From positions 1,178,001-1,242,000 of the forward strand of contig NZ_JAFEMW010000001.1 in assembly GCF_016892625.1 (NCBI RefSeq): 64,000 bases of DNA, in the 5' to 3' direction. The DNA comes from Brevibacterium sp. RIT 803. GTDB lineage: Bacteria; Actinomycetota; Actinomycetes; Actinomycetales; Brevibacteriaceae. The position numbers and the translations under genes are program-made. Positions 1-7,545 of this stretch are shown in pieces; within the stretch, counting starts at the first letter, position 1; each line of letters starts with the position of its first letter. The notes below the pieces were generated by a model. The model was not told the DNA's origin, searched no databases, and saw nothing but the letters and a program-made list of their open reading frames with translations.

Positions 1-1185
1 GGATTGGAAGACCGTGGCCGGGAGGATGAAGGCGATTCCCCAGCCGATGGTCGCCCAGCGCCCGACCTTGAAGCCCTCGGCGTCGGTCATCGGCGTCCTC
101 TTCAGCCGTGCGTAGACATCGTTGACCGTCGAGGAGGACAGAGCCGACAGCGACGAGGACAGGGTCGACATGGCCGCTGCGAGGATGCCGGCCAGCAGCA
201 GCCCCGAGACGCCGGGCGGCAGACCTTCGATGATGAAGAGCGGGAAGATCTCGTCATCGCGGCTGAGCCCCAGGTCAGCAGGCAGGGCGTGGTCGTAATA
301 GGCCCACAGTGCCAGGCCGACTGCGAGGAAGACCGCGAACTGAACGAAGACGACGATGCCCGAGACGATGAGTGCCTTCTGCGCCTCGACCTTGGACCTG
401 CAGGACAGGAGACGCTGGACGATGAGCTGGTCTGAGCCGTGCGAGGCCATGGCGAAGACCGCACCGCCGAGCAGCGAGGGAATGAACGAGTCTGGGGCCG
501 AGATCGGATTGCCCTCGAAGATGAACATATTGAGCTTGCCCGCCTCGGCGGCATCGGCCACCCAGCCGCCGCCGAAGGTCGCGGTGATGACGATGATGGT
601 GAGGAGACCGCCGACGACGTAGAGGCACATCTGGGCCACGTCGACCCAGACCACGGCCTTGATCCCGCCGATGAAGGTGTAGGCGATCGTCACCAGCGAG
701 AGGACGACGATGATGACGAAGTAGTTCGTGTGGATGCCCAGACCGTCGAGGATCACCTTGACGGGAATCGCTGCGGCGAGGACCCTGATGCCGTCGGCCA
801 GGAGACGGGTGAACAGGAAGGTCACACCCGCAGTCGTCTGGGTCGAGGTGCCGAAGCGTTTGCCCAGGTAGGCGTACGCGGTCAGCATCTCACCGTCGTA
901 GTATTTCGGGAGCATGAAGAAAGCGACGATGACTCGGCCGAGGATGTAGCCCAGCCCCAGCTGCAGATAGTTGATGTCGCCGAGGTAGCTCATGACCGGG
1001 ATGCCGATCACCGTCAGCGCGCTGGTCTCGGTCGCGACCACGGACAGACACACCGCCCACCAGGGTATGTTCCGGCTACCCAGGAAGTAGCCCTGGAGGT
1101 CTTTCTGCTTTCCGCTGAGCTTCAGACCCAACCACGCCGTGGCGGCAAGGTAGGCGATGATCACCAGAAGGTCGATGATCTGCAT
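1..1185 (-). CDS. Sodium:solute symporter (SSS family), 3' end outside window
   Basis: Reading back from an ATG at 1185, preceded by an AAGGAGA ribosome site, gives a very hydrophobic protein beginning MQIIDLLVIIAYLAATAWLG. It carries typical SSS-family segments: a GYFLGSRNIPWWAV stretch after helix 1, SALTVIGIPV, IGGIKAVVWVDVAQM, SHGSDQLIVQRLLSC and the AAAMSTLSSSLSALSS segment of the Na+-site helix. About 395 residues are visible; the C-terminus lies beyond base 1. The family couples Na+ entry to uptake of sugars, sialic acid, proline or similar solutes. It lies 49 bp downstream of anmK in the same direction and behind a DasR/NagR-like GntR gene. I infer uptake of a cell-wall amino sugar such as MurNAc or anhydro-MurNAc; the substrate is not shown by sequence alone. 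Confidence 0.85.
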   Translation of the reverse strand, partial: MQIIDLLVIIAYLAATAWLGLKLSGKQKDLQGYFLGSRNIPWWAVCLSVVATETSALTVIGIPVMSYLGDINYLQLGLGYILGRVIVAFFMLPKYYDGEMLTAYAYLGKRFGTSTQTTAGVTFLFTRLLADGIRVLAAAIPVKVILDGLGIHTNYFVIIVVLSLVTIAYTFIGGIKAVVWVDVAQMCLYVVGGLLTIIVITATFGGGWVADAAEAGKLNMFIFEGNPISAPDSFIPSLLGGAVFAMASHGSDQLIVQRLLSCRSKVEAQKALIVSGIVVFVQFAVFLAVGLALWAYYDHALPADLGLSRDDEIFPLFIIEGLPPGVSGLLLAGILAAAMSTLSSSLSALSSSTVNDVYARLKRTPMTDAEGFKVGRWATIGWGIAFILPATVFQS

Positions 1186-1234
1186 GGTGTGTCTCCTTCG
1201 TACAAGGGGTGTGCGTTGCTTCGAGAGGTGTGCT

Positions 1235-2419
1235 TCAGTGCAGGATTCTCAGATGAGTGGGTCTTCGGTGCAGCGGTTCCGGCAGCCGCAGTGAGCCTTT
1301 GCCCGGGCTCAGTCTCCCAGCGATGCTCGGGTGCCCGGCACCGGTGAGGCTCGGTTCTGTTCCGGCCAGCCCATTCCAGGTCAGCCATCCCAGAAGTGCC
1401 ATGAGGAGTGCTTCCTTGCCGCCCTCGGGGAGGCCGAATTCCTCATCGGTGCTGGTCAGAGTGACGGCATCGCCGAGCTCGGTGCGCAGGCGCTGCATCA
1501 GCGTCGGATTCCGCGTTCCGCCACCGGAGGCGATGACCCGGGTGACGCCGTGTCCTCGACAGGCCTCGGCAACCGTGCGTGCGGTCAGTTGAGTGACAGT
1601 GGCGATGGCATCATGCTCGCCGAGGTGGGTCCTCGTGGCGAGGAAACCGTCGAGGTAGTCGGTGTGGAAGAGTTCCTTGCCCGTCGACTTCGGCGCCGGA
1701 AGCCGGTAGTACGGATCGGCCAGCAGCTCGGTGAGCAGCTCCTCGTCGACGCGGCCCCGTGCCGCCAACGTGCCGTCACGGTCGAACGTGTCTTCTCCGC
1801 CGCTGATCCTGCCGGCAAGGATATCGATGAGGGCATTGGCGGGACCGGTGTCGAAGGCGAGCGGATCGTTCTCGGGCGCGAGGACTGTGATGTTGGCGAT
1901 CCCGCCGAGGTTGAGCACCGCGGTCGGTGTTTCGACGTCACCGGCAAGGAGTCTGTCAAGGATCCCGACGAGCGGGGCACCCTGGCCACCGGCGGCGACG
2001 TCGCGGGCACGGACGTCGGAGAGGACGGGTGAACCGGTGGCCTCGGCGATCCAGGCGGGTTGGCCGATCTGGAGGGTCGAGGTGACGGTACCGTCGGCGA
2101 TGTCGTGGCGCACCGTCTGCCCGTGGGAGACGACGAGATCGCAGTCGACTCCGGCTTCGGCGCACACCTGCTGCACCGCCCCGGCGCTGAACCGTCCGAG
2201 GTGAGCATCGACGCTGGAGACCAAGGACAGGGGAACGTCGCGGGGTTCGAGGAGGCGCAGGATGTCGGCCCGCAGCTCGCGATCGAATTCGAGCTCCCGG
2301 CTGGCCAGGATGCGGACTCTCAGGTCGGCCTCGGTGCTCTGCGGATCGTAGGCGAATTCGGCGAGGAGAACGTCGAGGGCGTCGGCGGAGGTTCCTGTCA
2401 TGAGGCCGGCGATGATCAT
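1235..2419 (-). CDS. anmK: Anhydro-N-acetylmuramic acid kinase
   Basis: 394 residues starting MIIAGLMTGTSADALDVLLA, with the GTSxDxxD phosphate-binding signature of AnmK. Further family features are SHGQTVRHD near residue 100, LNLGGIANIT near 170, FDTGPANALID near 190 and ASGGGTRNPTLM near 295. The family length is about 370-400. AnmK opens the 1,6-anhydro ring of anhMurNAc while phosphorylating it with ATP, giving MurNAc-6-phosphate in cytosolic peptidoglycan recycling. The start codon overlaps the stop of the GntR gene (ATGA), so the two are probably translationally coupled. The symporter gene follows, which suggests one salvage operon. No MurQ etherase gene is visible; it may lie beyond the window edge. 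Confidence 0.92.
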   Translation of the reverse strand: MIIAGLMTGTSADALDVLLAEFAYDPQSTEADLRVRILASRELEFDRELRADILRLLEPRDVPLSLVSSVDAHLGRFSAGAVQQVCAEAGVDCDLVVSHGQTVRHDIADGTVTSTLQIGQPAWIAEATGSPVLSDVRARDVAAGGQGAPLVGILDRLLAGDVETPTAVLNLGGIANITVLAPENDPLAFDTGPANALIDILAGRISGGEDTFDRDGTLAARGRVDEELLTELLADPYYRLPAPKSTGKELFHTDYLDGFLATRTHLGEHDAIATVTQLTARTVAEACRGHGVTRVIASGGGTRNPTLMQRLRTELGDAVTLTSTDEEFGLPEGGKEALLMALLGWLTWNGLAGTEPSLTGAGHPSIAGRLSPGKGSLRLPEPLHRRPTHLRILH

Positions 2420-3189
2420 GAGCGGCCTCCTTGAGGCTGTTCGTCTGCGGACTGCTCTGACTTCGGCTGCGAAGCCGCGGCGGGCTGCTGGTCGGGCAGG
2501 GTGAGTTCGGTGCGGATCTTGTAGCGGTCGCCGCGGTAGACCGAGCGGACGAATTCGAAGGGAATGCCCTCGGCCCCGCGTGAGGTGCGCTCGAAGAGCA
2601 GCGCCGGGGACTGTTCGGGGACGCCGAGAACCTTCGCCTCATCGGCGTCGAGGAGGGTCGGTTCGATGGTCTGCACGCTGTGGTTGAGAGCGATGTCGAA
2701 GCGCGAGCGCAGCAGTTCGTAGAACGAACTGTTCTCAAGGTCTTCAGCGCACAGTCCGGGAACGAGGGCAGAGGGGATATGGAGCTCTTCGAGCGCGAGG
2801 GGCTCATCGTCGGCGAGGCGCAGACGCAGGATCGTGATGACCTCGGCGCTTTCGACGATGTGCAGCCTGCGCCCGATGTGGGCTCCGGCCTTCGTCACGT
2901 CGAAGGAGAGTACACGAGATCCGGGGCGCATGCCGCGAGCGAGCATGTCTTCGGTGAAGGAGCTCGCAGCCAGGGGCTGATCGAGCTTGGGACCGAGGGC
3001 GAATACACCGGCACCGTGGCGGCGTCGCACCACGCCCTTGGCGACCAGTTCGTCAATGGCTCGGCGCAGGGTCATCCGTGAGATGCCCAGCGCCTCGGCG
3101 AGCTGGCGTTCGGGCGGGAACTGCTCGCCGGCGGCCATTGACTCAAGGCGGTCGAGGAGCTGATCCCGAATCGAATGGAATTTAGTCAC
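2416..3189 (-). CDS. GntR-family regulator of the HutC/DasR/NagR type
   Basis: 257 residues from a GTG at 3189. An N-terminal winged helix-turn-helix (FPPERQLAEALGISRMTLRRAIDELVAKGVVRRRHGAGVF, residues about 20-60) is followed by a UTRA effector domain (about 80-235; ALEELHIP, FELL-like and RTSRGAEGIPFEFVRSVYRGDRY). UTRA regulators of this subgroup sense amino-sugar phosphates. The open frame extends further upstream, but the DNA-binding domain starts at once after this GTG and no HTH residue is missing. No clear Shine-Dalgarno precedes it, so initiation may be leaderless. It is first in the operon with anmK and a symporter, and I infer it represses them in response to an amino-sugar phosphate. 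Confidence 0.82.
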   Translation of the reverse strand: MTKFHSIRDQLLDRLESMAAGEQFPPERQLAEALGISRMTLRRAIDELVAKGVVRRRHGAGVFALGPKLDQPLAASSFTEDMLARGMRPGSRVLSFDVTKAGAHIGRRLHIVESAEVITILRLRLADDEPLALEELHIPSALVPGLCAEDLENSSFYELLRSRFDIALNHSVQTIEPTLLDADEAKVLGVPEQSPALLFERTSRGAEGIPFEFVRSVYRGDRYKIRTELTLPDQQPAAASQPKSEQSADEQPQGGRS

Positions 3190-3195
3190 GTGACT
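3184..3195. promoter_or_regulatory. Perfect 12-bp palindrome over the GntR start codon
   Basis: AGTCACGTGACT is its own reverse complement and contains the GTG start codon assigned to the GntR gene. It could be an operator or simply a consequence of the start context. I see no second copy in the window. Confidence 0.4.
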
Positions 3196-3224
3196 ATTGA
3201 GGCATAGGACACACGAGAAAATCA

Positions 3225-3237
3225 AGACCACTGGTCT
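3225..3237. promoter_or_regulatory. dre-like operator of a DasR/NagR-type regulator
   Basis: AGACCACTGGTCT is a perfect inverted repeat (AGACCA, central C, TGGTCT). The half-sites ACTGGTCT and AGACCACT are those of the DasR-responsive element known from Streptomyces, here overlapping rather than abutting. It lies 36-48 bp upstream of the GntR start, in the right place for autoregulation of the GntR-anmK-symporter operon. Confidence 0.6.
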
Positions 3238-3338
3238 GACTTTCTGTGTCGCGTGTCCCGGGAAAGAGGTTCGTGAGACGCTGATATCGGAACCGTCGAC
3301 CACTTCACAGGCACCGGTCCGGGTCCTAGCATGATTGC

Positions 3339-4001
3339 ATGACTGCATACACCGGACAGAAGCTGCTCGACACTCTCGATGCGCACGGTCTCGCCGATTG
3401 GCAGGGGCTGCCGGACTGTCTCGGCGCCCGCTTCCTCACCGGCGACTTCGCGACCGGGCTGGACCTCGTCGCACGCATCGGTGCCGCCGCCGAGGAGGCG
3501 AACCACCATCCGGATGTCACCCTGACCTTTCCTCATGTCGATATCCGTCTGACCAGTCACGACACCGGAGCCGTGACTGAACGCGACCTCAAGCTCGCGG
3601 CGCAGATCAGCGAGCTCGCCGCCTCGGTGGGGGTGACCGCGGATCCGAAGGCACCCGCGCTGCTCGAGCTCGGCATGGACACAGCGAACCCGGACGCCAT
3701 TGCCCCGTTCTGGGCCGCCCTGCTCACCGGCGATGCGAGCAATGTCTCCGGCCCCGATGTCATCGACCCCGCCGGGCAGATGCCGTTGCTGTGGTTCCAG
3801 GACTGCGAAGAGCACGAGGTGCCGCATCAGCGCCTGCACGTCGACGTCTCGGTCCCCGGCGCGGTCGCACCCGAGCGCATCCGCGCGGCCGTCGCGGCCG
3901 GTGGCACGGTCGTCGATGAGTCCCATGCGCCGTCGTTCACCGTCCTTGCCGATTCCGACGGCAATCGCGCATGCGTCTGCACCCTGGAGAATCGTCCCTA
4001 G
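3339..4001 (+). CDS. Pterin-4a-carbinolamine dehydratase/VOC domain fusion protein
   Basis: 220 residues. Residues 1-100 look like a 4a-hydroxytetrahydrobiopterin dehydratase: EANHHPDVTLTF is the HHP active-site signature, followed by DIRLTSHDTGAVTERDLKLA. Residues about 105-220 form a glyoxalase-like (VOC) half with ALLELGMDT, PLLWFQDCEEH, QRLHVDVSVP and a C-terminal VLADSDGNRACVCTLE strand typical of actinobacterial glyoxalase_6-type domains. The dehydratase domain would recycle a pterin cofactor or act as a stability factor; the VOC partner suggests a metal- or ligand-binding role. This fusion occurs in several actinobacteria as far as I know, but its substrate is not established. It diverges from the GntR gene and stands alone. 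Confidence 0.75.
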   Translation: MTAYTGQKLLDTLDAHGLADWQGLPDCLGARFLTGDFATGLDLVARIGAAAEEANHHPDVTLTFPHVDIRLTSHDTGAVTERDLKLAAQISELAASVGVTADPKAPALLELGMDTANPDAIAPFWAALLTGDASNVSGPDVIDPAGQMPLLWFQDCEEHEVPHQRLHVDVSVPGAVAPERIRAAVAAGGTVVDESHAPSFTVLADSDGNRACVCTLENRP

Positions 4002-4053
4002 CGTCTGCCGGAGACCGCCACCGAGGTGTCGCACTGGCAGGTGCACGATGCCT

Positions 4054-4121
4054 GCCGGGCCAGCAGGGCCAGCCGAGCCAGCCAGTCCTGGCAGGCCAGC
4101 CCGTCCCGCCGGGCCTGCCAG
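4054..4121. repeat. GGCCAGC-rich intergenic repeat ending in a hairpin
   Basis: Between two plus-strand genes lie repeated GGCCAGC/AGCCAGCC units followed by an inverted repeat with 10-bp arms (CTGGCAGGCC at 4088-4097 and GGCCTGCCAG at 4112-4121, loop 14). It may terminate the upstream gene, but no T-run follows. Confidence 0.55.
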
Positions 4122-4190
4122 CGAATCGTTCCTCGTTCTCGCATAAGCTGAGCTGAGCATCTCGAGTCTTTTCACGCCGCAGGAGGCACC

Positions 4191-5231
4191 GTGTATCAAG
4201 CAGCCGATGACCGCTATGAATCGATGACCTATCGCCGGGTCGGCAGATCCGGTCTGGTTCTTCCCTCTCTGTCTTTGGGGCTGTGGCACAACTTCGGCGA
4301 TGACGTCGCCTTCCAGAATCAGCGCGACATCGTGCGTCGGGCCTTCGATCTGGGGATCACCCATTTCGACCTCGCGAACAACTACGGACCGCCGCCCGGC
4401 TCGGCCGAGACGAACTTCGGTCGACTGCTGCGCGAGGACCTCCATCCGTATCGCGACGAGCTCATCATCTCGACCAAGGCCGGCTGGGCGATGCATCCAG
4501 GACCATACGGTGGTCCTGGCGGCAGCCGGAAGTACCTGCTCGCCAGCCTCGACGCCTCGCTGAAGCGGTTGGGCTTGGACTATGTCGACATCTTCTACTC
4601 CCACCGCCCCGATGCCTCGACACCGCTGGAGGAGACCATCAGCGCGCTCGACACCGCGGTGCGCTCGGGACGTGCCCTCTACGCAGGCATCTCCTCGTAC
4701 TCGGCAGCCGACACCGCCAGGGCCTCGACGCTGGCGAAGGACCTGGGCACACCGCTGCTCATCCACCAGCCCTCCTATTCGATGGTCAACCGCTGGATCG
4801 AATCCGATGATCTGCTCGAGACCACAGGGTCCGAGGGCTTGGGCGTCATCGCTTTCTCCCCTCTCGCGCAGGGGCTGCTCACCGACAAATACCTCGGTGG
4901 CGTCCCCGACGACTCGCGCGCAGGCAAAGCCACCCCGTCGTTCAAGGACGGGTTCCTCTCCGAGGACAACCTCGAGCGCATCCGCGGACTCAACGAGATC
5001 GCGGCGGCGCGCGGTCAGTCGCTGGCACAGATGGCCCTGAGCTGGGCACTGCGCGACGATCGTGTGTCCTCGCTGGTCATCGGGTCCAGCCGTGTCTCGC
5101 AGCTCGAGCACAATGTCGCCGCCCTCGACACAGATCCGCTGAGCGCAGAGGAACTGACCGCAATCGATGAGTTCGCCATCGATTCCGGCGTCGACATCTG
5201 GGCAGACGCCCGCCGCAGCACGCAGGACTGA
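4191..5231 (+). CDS. Aldo/keto reductase, YghZ (L-glyceraldehyde 3-phosphate reductase) type
   Basis: 346 residues from a GTG at 4191 preceded by AGGAGG with 5-bp spacing. The N-terminus MYQAADDRYESMTYRRVGRSGLVLP and the early GLWHNFGDD motif match the YghZ/Gpr branch. The aldo/keto reductase tetrad is visible: D in HFDLANNYGPPPGSAE, Y in NNYG, K in STKAGWAMHPGPYGGPGG and H in IFYSHRPD. C-terminal NADPH-binding residues occur in VIGSSRVSQLEHNVAAL. Enzymes of this branch reduce L-glyceraldehyde 3-phosphate and methylglyoxal with NADPH. No operon partner is apparent; the neighbour on the right is convergent. Confidence 0.88.
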   Translation: MYQAADDRYESMTYRRVGRSGLVLPSLSLGLWHNFGDDVAFQNQRDIVRRAFDLGITHFDLANNYGPPPGSAETNFGRLLREDLHPYRDELIISTKAGWAMHPGPYGGPGGSRKYLLASLDASLKRLGLDYVDIFYSHRPDASTPLEETISALDTAVRSGRALYAGISSYSAADTARASTLAKDLGTPLLIHQPSYSMVNRWIESDDLLETTGSEGLGVIAFSPLAQGLLTDKYLGGVPDDSRAGKATPSFKDGFLSEDNLERIRGLNEIAAARGQSLAQMALSWALRDDRVSSLVIGSSRVSQLEHNVAALDTDPLSAEELTAIDEFAIDSGVDIWADARRSTQD

Positions 5232-5257
5232 GACCCCGGCAGCCTCCTGCTGAAGAG

Positions 5258-6298
5258 TTACTCGTGCGCGGCGTCAAGCAGAACGCCAGTCAGCGAGCTC
5301 CACCGCGGCCGGAACGCATAGACGCAGGCCAGCCGCACAAGTGCTGAGCGCTCATAGGTGCGCACCCGCCGTGGACCGAGTCCGCTCGCCGAGGTGACGC
5401 GGGAGATCTCCTGGACCACCGCCTCGGCGTCGTCTGGCGTCCAGATCCCCTGCTGAGTGCGCCACCGTGCGTGGGCGCGCAGATTGCCGAGGTCGAGTTC
5501 GCGTTCACCCAGGCAGGCGGTGTCGACGTCGAGCAATCCTGGTCCCGCAACCGGGTCCCACATGATCTGCTTGTCGTGGAGGTCCCGATGGATCGGCCCC
5601 CAATTCCTTTCGCCCGCGTTCTCTTCGCCCGCCGAGGCGGCCCTGGAATCGAGGAGGTCAGCGCGCACGTCCTCAATCAGGGAGTCGATCTCGGGAAGCT
5701 GTGATCCGAGGAACTCGTAGGCGCGATCTCGCCACTCCTCGAGCACCTGCACCTCCGATGCTGCCGAATGAACAGGCATCGAGCTCACAGCCTCTCCGGC
5801 GGCGAGCGCCCACGCGTCGAGGGCATCCGTCCAGGCACGCGACCACTCAGCACCAAGACGCTGCGGATCGTGAAGTTCAACGCCCGGCAGTGCGCTGAGC
5901 ACCACTGCTGAGTCATCCGCAGACACCACATTCGGCAGTGCGAAGCCGTTCCGGAAGGATTCGGCCCGGTCCTGGCCGGCGATGATGTCTGCCGCCCGTG
6001 CCGACCGCACACATTTGGCGAAGCCTCCGTCGGCCAGTCGGATCACTGCTCTCTTGCCTGGCCGGTGCGAGATCAGCTGGTTTCCGGCAGAGGCGAGGAG
6101 CCGTTCGAGTCCCGGGAGCTTCGGATCTCTGCCCGCGTCGAGCATGTCCACATGCCCGGCACAGAGGAATCCGGCTCTGATCGCCGAGTTCTTCTTCGCC
6201 TCGATGGCGATCCGGTTGCGGCTGGCCGGCCAGGCGCGGCGCACTGCCCATGTCTCACCGTCGACCGTGACGACGTCGGAGATGATGCGTGACGTCAT
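5258..6298 (-). CDS. APH-fold phosphotransferase/kinase-like protein (last gene of glycan operon)
   Basis: 346 residues from an ATG at 6298 whose A is the last base of the upstream TGA stop. The C-lobe carries kinase-like motifs of the aminoglycoside phosphotransferase superfamily: IHRDLHDKQIMWD near residue 225 (catalytic HxDxH, metal-binding partner downstream) and GLLDVDTACLGERELDLGNL near 250 (DxD, Mg2+ site). An N-lobe with RAVIRLADGGFAKCVRSARAA could hold the ATP-binding lysine. No signal peptide or membrane segment. APH-fold enzymes phosphorylate small molecules, choline, homoserine or sugars; the substrate here is unknown. Its place behind an exporter and three glycosyltransferases suggests modification of an envelope glycan precursor. 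Confidence 0.72.
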   Translation of the reverse strand: MTSRIISDVVTVDGETWAVRRAWPASRNRIAIEAKKNSAIRAGFLCAGHVDMLDAGRDPKLPGLERLLASAGNQLISHRPGKRAVIRLADGGFAKCVRSARAADIIAGQDRAESFRNGFALPNVVSADDSAVVLSALPGVELHDPQRLGAEWSRAWTDALDAWALAAGEAVSSMPVHSAASEVQVLEEWRDRAYEFLGSQLPEIDSLIEDVRADLLDSRAASAGEENAGERNWGPIHRDLHDKQIMWDPVAGPGLLDVDTACLGERELDLGNLRAHARWRTQQGIWTPDDAEAVVQEISRVTSASGLGPRRVRTYERSALVRLACVYAFRPRWSSLTGVLLDAAHE

Positions 6299-7545
6299 CA
6301 CGAGACCCGGCGTTCGCTTGCGGTCAGCGCCTGCTGCGCATCGCCGATGGCCCGCAGCGTGGCCTGCTGCCAATCCGGTCGGCACTCCCGCCACGGTTCG
6401 AGGGCCGTGACGAGCATGGCCCAAACGGCCCACGCTTCCACGTCGACCTCGGCCCCTCCAGCGCTCCGATAACCGTCGAGGAAACCGGCTTCGAGGGTTT
6501 CGGCCGCCACATCGGTACGTCGCCGACAGGCGGCCACCCACCTGCCCAGATCCATTCCGACGTGCCCGACGCCGGCCCGATCGAGGTCGATGATGCGACA
6601 TTCCGAATGTCCGATGAGCACCTGGTCGGGGCTGAGGTCACCGTGAATCGCGCGTGCACCCAGGCCGGCTTCGGCGCCGACCACCGTTCCGCCCTCGTTC
6701 CCGACACGATGGTGAAGTCGCCGGACGAGGTCTTCCGTCGCGCCGCCGACCTCAGGCAGCAGCTGCGACAACACGTCTGCGGCCGCAGCTGCTTGATCGA
6801 TCGGCGATGTCGAGAAGCCAGGGACACCCTCGGCGGGGGTGTGCCGGTGGAGTTCTGCGATGATCACTCCTGCTTCCTCTGCCGCTGCCAGATCCGGGTG
6901 GGTCTCGAGGTCACCGGTCCCCCACCACGGGGAGCGCACAGCCGTGCCCCTGCTGCCGACGGACTCGACGGGAAGAGTCGGCAGACCCCACCTGGCCCAC
7001 TGTGCGGTGGTCCTGACCAGGTGCTGCTGGGAATGGGTGCCGATGCGGATGAACTCGGGGTCGCCCGAGGTCTGCCCAGTGTGTTTGAGCAGCACGCGCC
7101 GGCCCGGGTTGTAGCGGATCACTTCGAGGGCGTCTGCGCCGGACAGGCTCTGCGTCGCTCGGGCGATCTCCTTGCCCAGCTTCGAATCGGCCAACACCGA
7201 TCCGCTGAGCAGCACGCTGCCCGTGGCACCGGCGGATCTCGGCTCGCTGCATTCGTGAACGACCACCGGCTCACCTGCGCGGGCGGCCCTCCTGCGGATA
7301 TTGGCGAGTTTGTCCGCGCTGGTCACAACCGCGCTCCACCCCCAGCTCTGGAGTCCGCCGAGGCTGCCCTCACCCTTGCGCCGCCAGGAGACGATGGCGC
7401 TGCGGCCGCGTTTGACCCGAATCCGGGTCGGGACGACGGCAGATCCCACACGCTGAGACAGTGCTTCGGCTGACCTGAGCTCGGTGACATACGGCAGGCC
7501 TGCGAATTCTGCGGTTGCCTCATCCATGTCCTGGAGATTCGTCAT
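6298..7545 (-). CDS. APH-fold phosphotransferase/kinase-like protein
   Basis: 415 residues. Kinase motifs: AIHGDLSPDQVLIGH near residue 300 (catalytic HGDL) and CRIIDLDRAGVGHVGMDLGRWVAA near 320 (DxD metal site followed by the D/L motif). EVIRYNPGRRVLLKHTG near residue 145 resembles the beta3 region of the APH N-lobe. An extra N-terminal segment of about 100 residues precedes the kinase fold. The start overlaps the stop of the ABC exporter gene by ATGA, and its own stop touches the next kinase start. It is a divergent paralogue of the downstream kinase. Both may act on the glycan or lipid made by the operon; this is inference from position. Confidence 0.72.
   Translation of the reverse strand: MTNLQDMDEATAEFAGLPYVTELRSAEALSQRVGSAVVPTRIRVKRGRSAIVSWRRKGEGSLGGLQSWGWSAVVTSADKLANIRRRAARAGEPVVVHECSEPRSAGATGSVLLSGSVLADSKLGKEIARATQSLSGADALEVIRYNPGRRVLLKHTGQTSGDPEFIRIGTHSQQHLVRTTAQWARWGLPTLPVESVGSRGTAVRSPWWGTGDLETHPDLAAAEEAGVIIAELHRHTPAEGVPGFSTSPIDQAAAAADVLSQLLPEVGGATEDLVRRLHHRVGNEGGTVVGAEAGLGARAIHGDLSPDQVLIGHSECRIIDLDRAGVGHVGMDLGRWVAACRRRTDVAAETLEAGFLDGYRSAGGAEVDVEAWAVWAMLVTALEPWRECRPDWQQATLRAIGDAQQALTASERRVS

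Noticed and set aside
438..1347. Plus-strand frame opposite the symporter
   Set aside because: Acidic/basic shadow frame; the minus strand encodes a clear SSS transporter.
3222..5111. Long minus-strand open frame across the pterin and aldo/keto reductase genes
   Set aside because: It is antisense to two well-supported genes and its composition is Arg/Gly/Val-rich as expected of a shadow frame in GC-rich DNA.
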